Of a stretch of DNA of 64,000 bases, positions 53,883-63,856 are shown in pieces; the first letter of the stretch is position 1, and each line of letters opens with the position of its first letter. The position numbers and the translations under genes were made by a program. Origin of the DNA: Winogradskyella psychrotolerans RS-3 (GTDB lineage: Bacteria; Bacteroidota; Bacteroidia; Flavobacteriales; Flavobacteriaceae). The notes under the pieces are model-generated. The model was given only the letters and a program-made list of their open reading frames with translations. It made no database searches and had not been told where the DNA came from. Location of the stretch: assembly GCF_000427335.1 (NCBI RefSeq), contig NZ_ATMR01000042.1, positions 1 through 64,000 of the forward strand, read 5' to 3'.

Positions 53883-55150
53883 ATGTATAGAATTGTTTCC
53901 GCAGAAGAGGCTTTAAAAGTTGTGAAGTCTAATGATCGTGTCTATATTCAAGCAGCAGCTGCGGCACCACAAGTACTTGTTAAGGCGTTATCGGCAAGAC
54001 ATGAAGAACTTCGTAATGTTGAGGTTTGTCAGTTGCATACCGAAGGAGTTGCTCCTTATGCTAATCCGGAATTGAAAGACAGCTTCCATGTTAATTCTTT
54101 TTTCTTGGAAAAAATGTAAGACATACCATAAAAGCGGGTAATGGATCTTATACTCCTGTTTTTTTAAGTGAATTACCGCGTCTTTTTCAGCAACGCATTT
54201 TAGAACTTGATGTGGTTTTAATTCATGTTTCTGTTCCAGATCGTCATGGGTATTGTTCTTTAGGTGTTTCTGTTGAGGCTATTTTGGCTGCTATAGATAA
54301 TGCTAAGACTGTGATTGCTCAAGTAAATCCGCAAATGCCAAGAACGCATGGCGCAGGAATTATTCATAGTTCAGAAATCGATTATTTTGTAGAATCGAAT
54401 GAAGAATTGCCAGTACATCTCATGGCTGAACCTAATGCTATAGAACTTAAAATAGGAGAATACGTTGCCAGTTTAATAGAGGATAGAAGTACACTTCAAA
54501 TGGGAATTGGTTCTATTCCTAACGCCGTTTTAACACAGTTAACGAATCACAAAGATTTAGGTTTACATACGGAGATGTTTTCGGATGGAGTTATAGATTT
54601 AATTCTTAATAATGTTATAAACGGTAACTATAAAAAGATTAATCGTGGACGAGCGCTTTCTACTTTTGTAATGGGTTCTAAACGCTTGTATGATTATGTA
54701 GATGATAACCCGTTTGTAGAAATGCGCGCTTCAAATTACACAAATAACGCAGCATATATTAAACAGAATCCTAAGATGGTTGCCATCAATTCTGCAATTG
54801 AGGTTGATGTAACAGGTCAAGTATGTGCAGATTCTATAGGTTCTGGTATGTATTCTGGTGTTGGTGGACAAATGGATTTTATTAGAGGAGCATCATTAAG
54901 TGATGGAGGTAAAGCTATTATTGCCTTACCATCAGTAACTAAAAATGGAATCAGTAGAATTGTTCCTGTTTTAAAACCAGGTGCAGGAGTTGTAACAACG
55001 AGAGCGCATGTACATTATGTCGTTACGGAGTACGGGATTGCGAATCTATATGGTAAAACAATTAAAAACAGAGTTAAAGCTTTAGTCAATATAGCACATC
55101 CAGATCACAGTGAGGAAATTGAGAAATCTTATTTTAATTTAATAAACTAG
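53883..55150 (+). CDS. Acetyl-CoA hydrolase/transferase family protein; frame broken by one missing base
   Basis: About 423 aa. Two frames (to 54119, then through 55150) make one gene. Seen in order: MYRIVSAEEALKVVKSNDRV, FHVNSFFL, then RHTIKAGNGSYTPVFLSELP, DVVLIHVSVPDRHGYCSLG, MGIGSIPNAVL, LHTEMFSDGVIDL (catalytic Glu), GGQMDFIRGASLS and VVTEYGIANLYGKT. Family members hydrolyse acetyl-CoA or swap CoA (e.g. 4-hydroxybutyrate). One G missing at 54107-54108 breaks the frame: corrected, it reads FFLGKNVRHTIK. It converges with the HAD gene by a 4-bp overlap. Confidence 0.85.
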
Positions 55151-55557
55151 AAGATTAACTGAAATTGCCACCACTTTTTATTAGCAGTAGGAATTTTAGG
55201 TTCTTCATTGGTGATAATTTGATAAACTTCGCCCCAACCGAGAATACCTCCGATGTTTCTATCATCAATAAAAAGATCGGCATGAATTTTTCGACTTCTA
55301 CTGTAATCGTATTTTTCTTCAGGAAAACTAGCATTTACGGCATAGAATTCAATGCCATTATCTTTACAGAAATCAACAGCCTCTTGTAGTTTTGCACCAT
55401 TTCTATAGGTCCAAAGAATTAATCGATGACCATCTTCTTGAAGCTTTTTTAAGGTTTCAAAAGCAAAGATGCGCGTTTTTCCAATTTTAGGATAGGCATC
55501 TTCTACAATGGTGCCATCGAAATCTACGGCCACTATTAATCTATTTTGAAAATTCAT
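55147..55557 (-). CDS. HAD-superfamily hydrolase (BT0820-like)
   Basis: 136 aa. Seen: HAD motif I AVDFDGTIVED (about 10-20, nucleophile Asp), motif II LILWTYRNG, and motif IV-type LFIDDRNIGG (about 96-105). The short HAD protein without a cap domain matches BT0820-type phosphatases. Substrate unknown. A TAACTTTG -7 box lies 21 bp upstream. Its end overlaps the end of the convergent acetyl-CoA hydrolase gene. Confidence 0.85.
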   Translation of the reverse strand: MNFQNRLIVAVDFDGTIVEDAYPKIGKTRIFAFETLKKLQEDGHRLILWTYRNGAKLQEAVDFCKDNGIEFYAVNASFPEEKYDYSRSRKIHADLFIDDRNIGGILGWGEVYQIITNEEPKIPTANKKWWQFQLIF

Positions 55558-55578
55558 GCTATTTATTATAATCTAGGG

Positions 55579-55586
55579 CAAAGTTA
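55579..55586 (-). promoter_or_regulatory. -7 box for the HAD hydrolase
   Basis: TAACTTTG on the minus strand, 21 bp upstream of the ATG at 55557. Confidence 0.5.
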
Positions 55587-55600
55587 CACTATTAAGAAAT

Positions 55601-57118
55601 TTATACAAGACTTTCTCTAGTCATTGCTTTAGGCTGAGGTACACCAATTAATTTTAAAATGGTTGGAGCTATATCGCCTAAAACACCGTCTTTAATGTTT
55701 TTTAAATCTTTGTCTATTAATATAATTGGAACAGGATTAGTTGTATGAGCTGTGTTTGGACTGCCATCAGGATTTATCATCGTTTCGCAGTTACCATGAT
55801 CAGCAATTAAAATAGTGGTATAATCATTCTCTAAGGCTGTAGTTACAACTTCTTTAACGCATTTGTCAACATGTTCACAAGCTTCTATCGCTGCTTGCAT
55901 AACTCCTGTATGACCAACCATATCACCATTGGCAAAATTTAGACATACAAAATCAACCTCTCCTTTTTTAAGTTCAGGAATAAGCGCTTCTGTTAATTCA
56001 TAAACACTCATTTCTGGTTTTAAATCATAGGTCGCTACTTTTGGTGAGTTTCTTAAAATTCGAGTTTCTCCTTCAAATGGTTTTTCTTGTCCACCTGAAA
56101 AGAAAAATGTAACATGAGGATACTTCTCTGTCTCAGCAATACGAATTTGCTTTTTATGATGTTTTTCTAGGACTTCACCTAAGGTTTCTGTAAGGTTATC
56201 TTTGTTGAAAACAACATTAATTCCTTTAAAGGTGTTATCGTAATTAGTAATAGTCACATAATTAAGATTCATTTTGTGCATGTTATACTCATGAAAATCT
56301 TTTTGTGTCAATGCTTCTGTCAGTTGTCTTCCACGATCGGTTCTAAAGTTGAAAAAGATTACAACATCATCTTCCTTAATAGTTGCCACAGGTTGGTTAT
56401 CATTACCTGTTACAATTAAAGGTTTTATAAATTCGTCTGTAATGTCGTTTTCGTAATTGTCTTGAATCGATTGTAATACATCTTTGGTTTTTTCTCCTTC
56501 ACCATTTACTAACGCATCATAAACAATCTTCACACGTTCCCAACGCTTATCTCTATCCATGGCATAATAACGACCAGATACGGTTGCTAGTTTTCCTGAG
56601 GTTTTTTCTAAGTGATCTTCTAATTTAGAAATAAAACCAAATCCAGATTTTGGATCTACATCTCTACCATCTGTAAATGCATGTACAAAGACGTTTTTTA
56701 GTCCGTAATCATGTGTGGCGTTTAAGAGTCCGAAAAGATGATTAATATGAGAATGCACTCCACCATCACTCACTAAGCCTAGTAGGTGTACGTTTTTATT
56801 ATTGACTTTAGCGTATTCGAAAGCGGTTTTTAAAACAGGCTCTTCTCTAAGGGTATTATTTTCTACAGCAAGGTTAATTTTTACTAAATCTTGATATACA
56901 ATTCGTCCAGCACCCAAGTTCATGTGTCCAACTTCACTATTTCCCATTTGTCCTTCTGGTAAACCAACGTGTAAACCGTCAGTTCTTAAACTGGCACTTG
57001 GGTATTTAGTGTAAAGTGAATCTATAAATGGAGTGTTTGCGTTGTCTATAGCAGAGACTTTAGGATCGGGTGATTTTCCCCAACCATCTAAAATCATTAA
57101 AATAACCTTTTTATTCAT
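55601..57118 (-). CDS. gpmI: 2,3-bisphosphoglycerate-independent phosphoglycerate mutase
   Basis: Interconverts 3- and 2-phosphoglycerate (glycolysis; Mn2+; cytosol). 505 aa from the ATG at 57118, where the conserved MNKKVILMILDGWG begins; the frame is open 12 codons further up, but the -7 box at 57137 lies inside that extension. Seen: metal-site DGWG, catalytic Ser in GQMGNSEVGHMN, HAFTDGRDVDP, NFANGDMVGHTG and ADHGNCETMI. Confidence 0.95.
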   Translation of the reverse strand: MNKKVILMILDGWGKSPDPKVSAIDNANTPFIDSLYTKYPSASLRTDGLHVGLPEGQMGNSEVGHMNLGAGRIVYQDLVKINLAVENNTLREEPVLKTAFEYAKVNNKNVHLLGLVSDGGVHSHINHLFGLLNATHDYGLKNVFVHAFTDGRDVDPKSGFGFISKLEDHLEKTSGKLATVSGRYYAMDRDKRWERVKIVYDALVNGEGEKTKDVLQSIQDNYENDITDEFIKPLIVTGNDNQPVATIKEDDVVIFFNFRTDRGRQLTEALTQKDFHEYNMHKMNLNYVTITNYDNTFKGINVVFNKDNLTETLGEVLEKHHKKQIRIAETEKYPHVTFFFSGGQEKPFEGETRILRNSPKVATYDLKPEMSVYELTEALIPELKKGEVDFVCLNFANGDMVGHTGVMQAAIEACEHVDKCVKEVVTTALENDYTTILIADHGNCETMINPDGSPNTAHTTNPVPIILIDKDLKNIKDGVLGDIAPTILKLIGVPQPKAMTRESLV

Positions 57119-57136
57119 GTGAAATATTTTGAGTAT

Positions 57137-57144
57137 CAAAGATA
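57137..57144 (-). promoter_or_regulatory. -7 box for gpmI
   Basis: TATCTTTG on the minus strand, 18 bp upstream of the ATG at 57118. It rules out the longer start at 57154. Confidence 0.6.
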
Positions 57145-57380
57145 ATACATACAACGCTACAACAAATCTGTATGTTAAAAAAATTTGACATGTTAACTCT
57201 ATTTTAAGTCTTTCTAATTAGTTCGTAAAGATCTCTTTACGTTTTGTGATGATATTAACATATTTATTTTCAAAGCGTTAAAGAAATGTTATAAAATATT
57301 TTTTGGTGTAACACTTCAAGCAATATGTCGTCTATTTAGTATAATCAAAAAACAATCAATTAAATTTAAAATCTTTCATC

Positions 57381-57776
57381 ATGAAAAAATCAGTAATCGT
57401 TTTAGCCTTAGCATTAGGCTTCACAATTTCAAACGTAAATGCATCTAATGACATTTTAACTTCGGGCTTAAATGAGGTCATTGTAAAAACTGTTGAGGTC
57501 AGTCCTTTATGTAAGGCCGTTGCTACAGGTGACTTAGACGAAGTTAATAAGCTTATAAAAGCAGGTGTAGATGTCAATGCAAAGTCTAATGGAATGATGC
57601 CAATTCACTACGCAGCAAAATATAATCGTGTAGAAATTATTAAAGCATTAATCACTGCGGGTTCAAAAATTCACCAATCTTGTGATATGGGCTATACAGC
57701 AGTAAGACATGCACAAAAATCTAATGCGAAAGAAGCAGAGATGTTTCTTAAACGTTTTAAAAACAAAGATGTCTAG
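57381..57776 (+). CDS. Exported ankyrin-repeat protein
   Basis: 131 aa. Seen: signal peptide (1-21, ending NVNAS), then about two and a half ankyrin repeats (LCKAVATGDLDEVNKLIKAG / MPIHYAAKYNRVEIIKALITAG / YTAVRHAQKSNAKEAEMFLK, about 47-127). A small periplasmic protein-binding module; partner unknown. A 226-bp region upstream holds no gene. It is followed by a strong terminator. Confidence 0.88.
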   Translation: MKKSVIVLALALGFTISNVNASNDILTSGLNEVIVKTVEVSPLCKAVATGDLDEVNKLIKAGVDVNAKSNGMMPIHYAAKYNRVEIIKALITAGSKIHQSCDMGYTAVRHAQKSNAKEAEMFLKRFKNKDV

Positions 57777-57806
57777 GAGTAGACAATTATTTGAGTTAGT
57801 TAGTTG

Positions 57807-57833
57807 AAAAAAGCGTCCAAAGGACGCTTTTTT
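57807..57833. terminator. Intrinsic terminator after the ankyrin gene
   Basis: A 12-bp stem AAAAAAGCGTCC / GGACGCTTTTTT with a 3-nt loop. Its symmetric A and T runs can also serve the convergent pepE gene. Confidence 0.88.
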
Positions 57834-57892
57834 GTTTCTATAACTGATTTGTTTTCCACTTTTTAATTATTGCATATGAATAGGGTCTGAAA

Positions 57893-58600
57893 CTATTTTA
57901 AAAAGCCTAAATCGGTATTAGTGGCAATTTCATAAGGCTCCTTATTGTGTTGAAAAATCCGAGCTTTTAAAGTTCCTTTTAACGTAAGTTTGTCTCCTTC
58001 AACAGCAATCCAGCTTCCTTCTCGTAAACCAATAACAGGTTGATTATTATAGGCATGAAATTCTTTAATTCGAGTTTCTCTCGTTTCACCCATATGCGTA
58101 CTACCTTCCATAGGATCTAAATAATGCGGATTGATATTAAAAGGTACTAATCCTAAAGTTTTAAAACTCGGAGGATATACAATTGGCATATCATTAGTGG
58201 TATTCATCGTTAAACCACAAATATTACTACCTGCACTTGTACCTAAATAGGGTGTTCCGTTTTTAACGGCTTCTTTTATAGGTAGTAATACTTTATTTCT
58301 ATAAAGCTGTGAAACCAGTACAAACGTATTACCTCCGCCAACAAAAATACCTTGTGCGTTTTTAACGGCTTCTTCTGCATTTTCAAATTGGTGAATGCCT
58401 TTTACTGTTTTTCCAATGGTATTAAAAGCTTTAGAAACTATACTTGTGTAATCATCATGCGAAATTCCACCTGGCCTGGCATAAGGAATAAATAGAATTT
58501 CATTTACAGATTTAAAATGACCTTGAAGTTCATCTAATAAATAGTCTAAATAACCACTGCCATGGATTGTAGAAGTACTTGCAATAATAATTGATTTCAA
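57893..58600 (-). CDS. pepE: Dipeptidase E (peptidase family S51)
   Basis: Cleaves Asp-X dipeptides (cytosol). 235 aa. Seen: IPYARPGGISHDDYT, GIFVGGGNTFVLVSQLY (about 90-106), the Ser nucleophile in YLGTSAGSNICG (about 120-131) and the His/Glu region INPHYLDPMEGSTHMGETRETRI in two parts. Convergent with the ankyrin gene. The 232 bp upstream hold no protein gene I can support. Confidence 0.93.
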   Translation of the reverse strand: MKSIIIASTSTIHGSGYLDYLLDELQGHFKSVNEILFIPYARPGGISHDDYTSIVSKAFNTIGKTVKGIHQFENAEEAVKNAQGIFVGGGNTFVLVSQLYRNKVLLPIKEAVKNGTPYLGTSAGSNICGLTMNTTNDMPIVYPPSFKTLGLVPFNINPHYLDPMEGSTHMGETRETRIKEFHAYNNQPVIGLREGSWIAVEGDKLTLKGTLKARIFQHNKEPYEIATNTDLGFLK

Positions 58601-58832
58601 AATAGTAATATTTTAATTATACAGTTTTACAAAGAACGTTAATCTTTATGAATTCTTCTATTTTCTAATTTAACAAACATTTACTAGTCAATTCCTATGA
58701 GAATTGAAGAATATACCCGAAATTTAGTACAAGAAATAAAATCGTGAAATGAGCATGTTAAAATTGTTTTCAGTTAAGGAAATGATTAATCGCTAACAGC
58801 ATGTGACAATAATAAAAAAATAGTTAAAACAT

Positions 58833-59651
58833 ATGAAAAAAATACTACTCTTAATATTCGGAATTGCTACTTTAACTGCTTTTAGTCAAGATGTTGAAAG
58901 GGTTGCCGTAAACGGTAGAATCGTCGTGTCAACCGAAGATAAAGAAGGCGTTGCTGTTTATAATTCGTCTTCAAATAAAGGAACATATACAGACGAAGAG
59001 GGAAATTTTGAAATAAAAGTAGCACTCAATGATGTTGTAGAATTTGGGGCGCTTCAATTTAAAGATTTTAACGTTGTAATTACAGACAAGATTATATTGT
59101 CTAAACGTTTAACGGTTATTCTTGTTGAAGAAGTCAATAAATTAGATGAAGTGGTGTTACTTCCATTTGACCTAACGGGCAACTTGGGAGCCGATCTAGA
59201 AAGCGTTAGAACCTATAACGTAAGCTTAGACGCCGTTTATTTTGGTTTAGATAATATTGAGGATTTTGAATTCTCTGCAGATTATAAGACCAAAGCAGAT
59301 AATTTGGCTTTTAACGAATACAATCCGCATATGGGAGATATGGTGGATTTGGTTAATGTAGCAGGATTTTTAATTAAAAACGTGGTTGATTTTAGTAAAA
59401 TCAAATTTAAAAGTAAGAAAGATGTTATGTTAGAAAAAACACCTTTTAAGAAAGCTTTAGATACCTATAGTATAAATTATATTCACAATAATTTTGATAT
59501 ACCTTTAGATCAGGTAGAGTCATTTATTGATTATGCAGATAAAGAAGGCATAGATGATAGCTTATTTGAAGAAAATAAGGAAATGCTACTTTTAGAACGT
59601 ATTTCTCAGTTAAGTAAAGCGTTTTTAAAAGATACTGTTGAAAAAGAGTAA
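58833..59651 (+). CDS. Exported protein with carboxypeptidase-regulatory-like domain
   Basis: 272 aa. Seen: signal peptide (1-18, ending AFSQ), then a CarboxypepD_reg-like beta-sandwich (VNGRIVVSTEDKEGVAVYN, YTDEEGNFEIKV, EFGALQFKDF, NKLDEVVL; about 27-115), the domain also found at the start of TonB-dependent receptors. The rest is helical without known motifs. It overlaps the next, related gene by 14 bp (start within its 3' end), so the two are coupled and probably work together. Confidence 0.85.
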   Translation: MKKILLLIFGIATLTAFSQDVERVAVNGRIVVSTEDKEGVAVYNSSSNKGTYTDEEGNFEIKVALNDVVEFGALQFKDFNVVITDKIILSKRLTVILVEEVNKLDEVVLLPFDLTGNLGADLESVRTYNVSLDAVYFGLDNIEDFEFSADYKTKADNLAFNEYNPHMGDMVDLVNVAGFLIKNVVDFSKIKFKSKKDVMLEKTPFKKALDTYSINYIHNNFDIPLDQVESFIDYADKEGIDDSLFEENKEMLLLERISQLSKAFLKDTVEKE

Positions 59652-60435
59652 AATTCTATATGTTTTCACTGCCTTTTTAAGTGTGGTTTTTGTTAATGCA
59701 CAGCGGAGCGATTTAAACGGTAAGTTAATTGCTAACGATGAGGTCGAAGGACTTCATATTCAAAACAAAACTGCAGCAAAATATACCATTTCTAATGAAG
59801 ATGGAAGTTTTGTGATTCTTGCTAAAGCTCTAGATACTTTGGTGATTTCTGGAGTAAAATATCAAACACAAGAGGTTGTTATTTCTGAAACTGTAATGAG
59901 TTTAGGTGAGTTATACGTTCAAATGATTGAGAGTGTAAACAAGTTAAATGAAGTCATTGTCGGTAAAATCTTAACCGGAAGCTTAGAATCCGATCTTCAA
60001 AATCTTAAAGTTAAACCCGAAATTAATTTCTACGATCTCGGAATACCAGGTTATAAAGGAAAACAACTTACCCAAAATGAACGAAAATTATACGATGCAG
60101 ATGGTGGATCTTGGGGTAGTGTAGGTTTGGGGTTTAGTGTTAATTTCTTTAAAGTGTTAAATACCATTAGTGGTCGAACAAAAAAGTTAAAAGCTATTGT
60201 AGAACTAGACGATCGTAGTGCATGTATAGATCACATGAAAAATAACTATGAAAATTATATTTTTGAAAATGATTCTTTAGCTGAAAATCTACGTGCTGAG
60301 TATTTTCTATTTTGTCAAGAAGACGATGAATTCTTAACATTATGCAATAAAAATGATGATATAACAATGCTAGAATTTTTACAAACAAAGCTAAAAGTAT
60401 ATCAAGAAAATAGAAAATCGGTAACTAAAGACTAA
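59638..60435 (+). CDS. Exported protein with carboxypeptidase-regulatory-like domain, second copy
   Basis: 265 aa. Same layout as the preceding gene: signal peptide (1-22, ending NAQR), beta-sandwich (LNGKLIANDEVEGLHIQN, YTISNEDGSFVILA, VNKLNEVIVG; about 25-112) and a divergent helical C-terminal part. An old tandem duplicate. The ATG lies inside the last codons of the upstream gene. Followed by a DUF6702 gene after 47 bp. Confidence 0.84.
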   Translation: MKKSKILYVFTAFLSVVFVNAQRSDLNGKLIANDEVEGLHIQNKTAAKYTISNEDGSFVILAKALDTLVISGVKYQTQEVVISETVMSLGELYVQMIESVNKLNEVIVGKILTGSLESDLQNLKVKPEINFYDLGIPGYKGKQLTQNERKLYDADGGSWGSVGLGFSVNFFKVLNTISGRTKKLKAIVELDDRSACIDHMKNNYENYIFENDSLAENLRAEYFLFCQEDDEFLTLCNKNDDITMLEFLQTKLKVYQENRKSVTKD

Positions 60436-60482
60436 CTTTGGAATGCGTTTTCTAAACGCATAATACAACCCAAAAATAAAAC

Positions 60483-60989
60483 ATGAAATTACGATACTTT
60501 TTAATCCTTCTTTTTACACTTCCATTTTTAATCTCCAATTCTAATTCACACGAATATTACGTCAGTGTAACAGAAGTGGAATATGCTAAAGAGCAAAAGT
60601 CACTTCAAATTATAAGTCAGATTTTTATTGATGATTTTGAAACTTTATTACGAAAACGATATGATGAAAGCATAACACTTAATAGTGAAGATGAATCAGA
60701 ATCAGTAGAAACCTACATGAATAGGTATGTAACTGATAAATTGAAAATTAAAGTCAATGGTGCTGAGGTAAATTTTAAATTTATAGGAAAGGAATACAAA
60801 GACGATATTACGTACTGCTATTTAGAAGTAGAAAATGTTGCAAATATTAAATCTATCGCGATTACCAATCAAGTTTTATTCGATGTGTTTTCAGACCAAC
60901 AAAATATTGTTAGATTAAAACTTTTAGGTAAAAACAAGAGCTTTTTATTGGTGCCAGAGAATGATACTTGCGTGTTAAATTTTAAGTAA
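60483..60989 (+). CDS. DUF6702 protein
   Basis: 168 aa. Seen: signal peptide/anchor (1-20), HEYYVSVTEVEYAKEQKSLQII (family start with conserved His-Glu, in two parts), IFIDDFETLLRKRYDE, LKIKVNGAEVNFKFIGKEY and a C-terminal VLFDVFSDQQNIVRL. DUF6702 proteins in flavobacteria typically precede an M1 peptidase, as here (63 bp). Function unknown. Confidence 0.87.
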   Translation: MKLRYFLILLFTLPFLISNSNSHEYYVSVTEVEYAKEQKSLQIISQIFIDDFETLLRKRYDESITLNSEDESESVETYMNRYVTDKLKIKVNGAEVNFKFIGKEYKDDITYCYLEVENVANIKSIAITNQVLFDVFSDQQNIVRLKLLGKNKSFLLVPENDTCVLNFK

Positions 60990-61051
60990 TACAATATCAA
61001 AGCCATTATAAATTCATACTTTAGTCACCACTTTAACAACAAAAATCTTTT

Positions 61052-63348
61052 ATGAAAATCTTTAAATTTTTCCTATGTGCTCTTCTTTTTACGTCGTTTA
61101 GCACATACGCTCAAGATGACGCAAAGGCAGAACGCCAACAGGGTCATACTAATGAAAACAAATTCAAGCAGTTGTACGAAGAGTTTTCTACTCCTAACGT
61201 TTTTAGAACCGGTTCTGGAGCTCCGGGACCTGGATATTATCAGCAGCAGGCAGATTACAAAATGGATATTGAAATTGATGATGTCAATGCAAAATTGCAT
61301 GGTGACGAGACGATTACGTATACCAATAATTCGCCAGATGACTTAAGGTATCTTTGGGTGCAATTGGATCAGAATATGCGTGCAAGAGATTCTAAAACAC
61401 CACTTATTAGTAGTTCTGGTATTTCTCCTGCTACAGTATCTTCTAGAGCTGTAAACTCGTATTTAAAAGAATCTTTTGATGGTGGTTTTAATATAGAGCA
61501 TGTTAAGGATGTTAATGGTAAGGATTTGCCTCATACTATAAACCGCACAATGATGCGCGTAGAGTTGCCAAAGGTTTTAAAATCTGGTGAGAAATTTTCG
61601 TTCAAGATAAAATGGTGGTACAATATTAATGACCATGTAAAGGATGGTGGACGTTCAGGATATGAGTATTTTGAAGAAAACGATAACCGTATTTATGTAA
61701 TGGCTCAGTTCTATCCACGTATGGCTGTTTATAATGATGTAGAAGGTTGGCAAAATTCTCAATTTTGGGGACGTGATGAGTTTGCGTTACCATTTGGTAA
61801 TTTTGATGTGAACATTACTGTGCCTGCAGATCATATATTAGATGGTACAGGGCATTTAGTAAATCGAGAAGAGGTATTTACTAAAGATATGATGAAGCGT
61901 TTTAATAAGGCTAAAAAATCTTACGATGAACCTGTAATGATTGTAACACAAGCAGAAGCAGAAGTTACAGAGAAATCTAAAAGTAAAATAAAAAAACATG
62001 GAAACTGTCTGCTCAGATGGTTCGTGATTTTGGTTTTGCAACCTCTCGTAAATTTTTATGGGATATGATGGCTGTGAAATTAGGAGAAAAAGACGTAATG
62101 GCGGTGTCCTTATATTCTAAAGAAGGAAATCCACTTTGGGAGCAATGGTCAACAAAGTCTGTTGCGAGTACTTTAAGAACATACTCAAGAATGACATTTG
62201 ATTACCCTTACCATAAAGCAATCTCAGTACATGCACCAATGGGTATGGAGTACCCAATGATTTGTTTTAATTTTGGTCGTCCTGATAAAGAAGGAAATTA
62301 TTCAGATAGAACAAAATATGGAATGATTGGAGTTATTATTCATGAGGTTGGGCATAACTGGTTCCCAATGATTGTAAATAGTGATGAACGCCAATGGACA
62401 TGGATGGATGAAGGTTTAAATACATTTACACAATATGTTGCGGAACAAGATTTTGGAAAATGGTATCCTGGTGCATTATCACCTAATGATAAAGCATTTC
62501 CATCACGACGAGGCCCTGCTAAAAACATCGTAAGGTATATGGGAGGAGATCAAGACTATATTGCGCCTATAATGACCAAAGGTTTAAATACATACCAATT
62601 TGGAAATAATGCTTACAGTAAGCCAGCTACAGCCTTAAATATTTTAAGAGAAACGGTAATGGGACGAGACCTATTTGATTATTCATTTAAAGAATACGCA
62701 AACCGTTGGAAATTTAAACACCCAACTCCAGAAGACTTCTTTCGTACAATGGAAGATGCATCTGCGGTAGATTTAGATTGGTTTTGGAGAGGTTGGTTCT
62801 ATACCACAGATTATACAGATATTGGTATAAAAGAAGTAAAGCGTTTTGCAGTAACAGGAACTCCAAATGAAAATGGAAAACGATTAGCTGAACGTTATAA
62901 TAGAGATCCTAAAAGCTTAGTATATTTTATTGAAGAAGGTGCTGAAGGGTATGAAGATGCTATAAAAACAAATGCATCAATAGACGATTTACCTACAGTA
63001 AAAGAATATATCATGGATAATTTTACGCCAAAAGAACAGAAGGAAATGAAAATTGCTCCGAAGTATTTTTATCAAATTACATTTGATAAGCCAGGTGGAT
63101 TGGTGATGCCGCTAATCGTAAAATTTACGTATGCAGATGGTACCACTTCTAGAGAAACTTATCCTGCGCAAGTTTGGAGACTGAATGATAAAGAAGTTAC
63201 GAAGGCTATTGCTAGCGACAAGGAAATTGTATCAATTCAAGTCGATCCAGATTTAGAAACTGCAGATGTTGATACAACGAATAATACTTGGCCTAAAGAA
63301 GTTAAAGAAAGTGATTTCGATAAATTTAAGGAAGCCGTAAAGGATTAG
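61052..63348 (+). CDS. M1-family aminopeptidase; frame broken by one missing base
   Basis: A secreted zinc aminopeptidase of about 765 aa, read in two frames (to 62068; from about 61990 to 63348). Seen: signal peptide (1-20), an N-terminal beta-domain (about 50-270), the zinc motif IIHEVGHNWFPM with the third ligand in TWMDEGLNTF (HExxH-18-E), and a helical C-terminal part. One A missing from the run 61989-61995 breaks the frame: corrected, it reads KSKIKKTWKLSAQMVRDFGF. The 'start' at 62017 is internal. A terminator follows at 63371. Confidence 0.88.
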
Positions 63349-63370
63349 TAATTAGTTTGTTATATAATTT

Positions 63371-63400
63371 AGCCGACTTTATTTAAAGTCGGCTTTTTTT
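63371..63400 (+). terminator. Intrinsic terminator after the M1 aminopeptidase
   Basis: A 10-bp stem GCCGACTTTA / TAAAGTCGGC with a 2-nt loop and seven T. Confidence 0.9.
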
Positions 63401-63438
63401 ATTTTTAATTTGAAGTGGTATAATCCACAAACTCACTA

Positions 63439-63446
63439 TATATTTG
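63439..63446 (+). promoter_or_regulatory. -7 box for tatA
   Basis: TATATTTG, an exact TAnnTTTG match. It ends only 4 bp before the GTG start, so the message is leaderless or the start is further in. Confidence 0.55.
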
Positions 63447-63450
63447 CATC

Positions 63451-63741
63451 GTGATACATCAACTTATAATATTGTTTATCGGAGCTGCCGAAATAATGGT
63501 AATACTATTAATAGTGGTATTAGTATTTGGTGCAGATAAATTACCTGAAATCGCACGTGGTTTAGGTAAAGGTATGCGTCAATTAAAAGATGCAACTAAC
63601 GATATAAAGCACGAAGTGACTAAAAGTGCTAAGGAAAGTAACATTATAGATACAGACGTAACTAAAAATGTTACCGATGAATTGAAAAAAGTAAAAGACG
63701 ATCTTGAAGACTTTACAGGATCATTAAAACGCAACAAGTAA
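63451..63741 (+). CDS. tatA: Sec-independent protein translocase subunit TatA/E
   Basis: Pore-forming subunit of the twin-arginine translocase. 96 aa from GTG. Seen: one membrane helix (IILFIGAAEIMVILLIVVLV, about 5-24), the hinge FGADKLPEIARGLGKGM (about 25-41) and a charged amphipathic tail. The start is uncertain: the GTG at 63451 is only 4 bp after a perfect -7 box, giving a nearly leaderless message, and a TTG a few codons in is an alternative. tatC is not in this window. Confidence 0.88.
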   Translation: MIHQLIILFIGAAEIMVILLIVVLVFGADKLPEIARGLGKGMRQLKDATNDIKHEVTKSAKESNIIDTDVTKNVTDELKKVKDDLEDFTGSLKRNK

Positions 63742-63856
63742 TTGCGTATTTCTTAAAATTACACTTCCCTTTTTGAAACAACCATAAATTCTGATACCAA
63801 TTAGTGCATTTTATTTAATATATTTAGAGAGTTAATAATCGTCTAAATTTTATTAT

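Noticed and set aside
53883..55150. Programmed ribosomal frameshifting to explain split genes
   Set aside because: Ten unrelated genes are affected, always by one missing homopolymer base, without shared slippery heptamers or stimulatory hairpins.
58697..58796. Two tiny open frames upstream of 58833
   Set aside because: Only about 15 codons each, without a signal, promoter or recognisable sequence.
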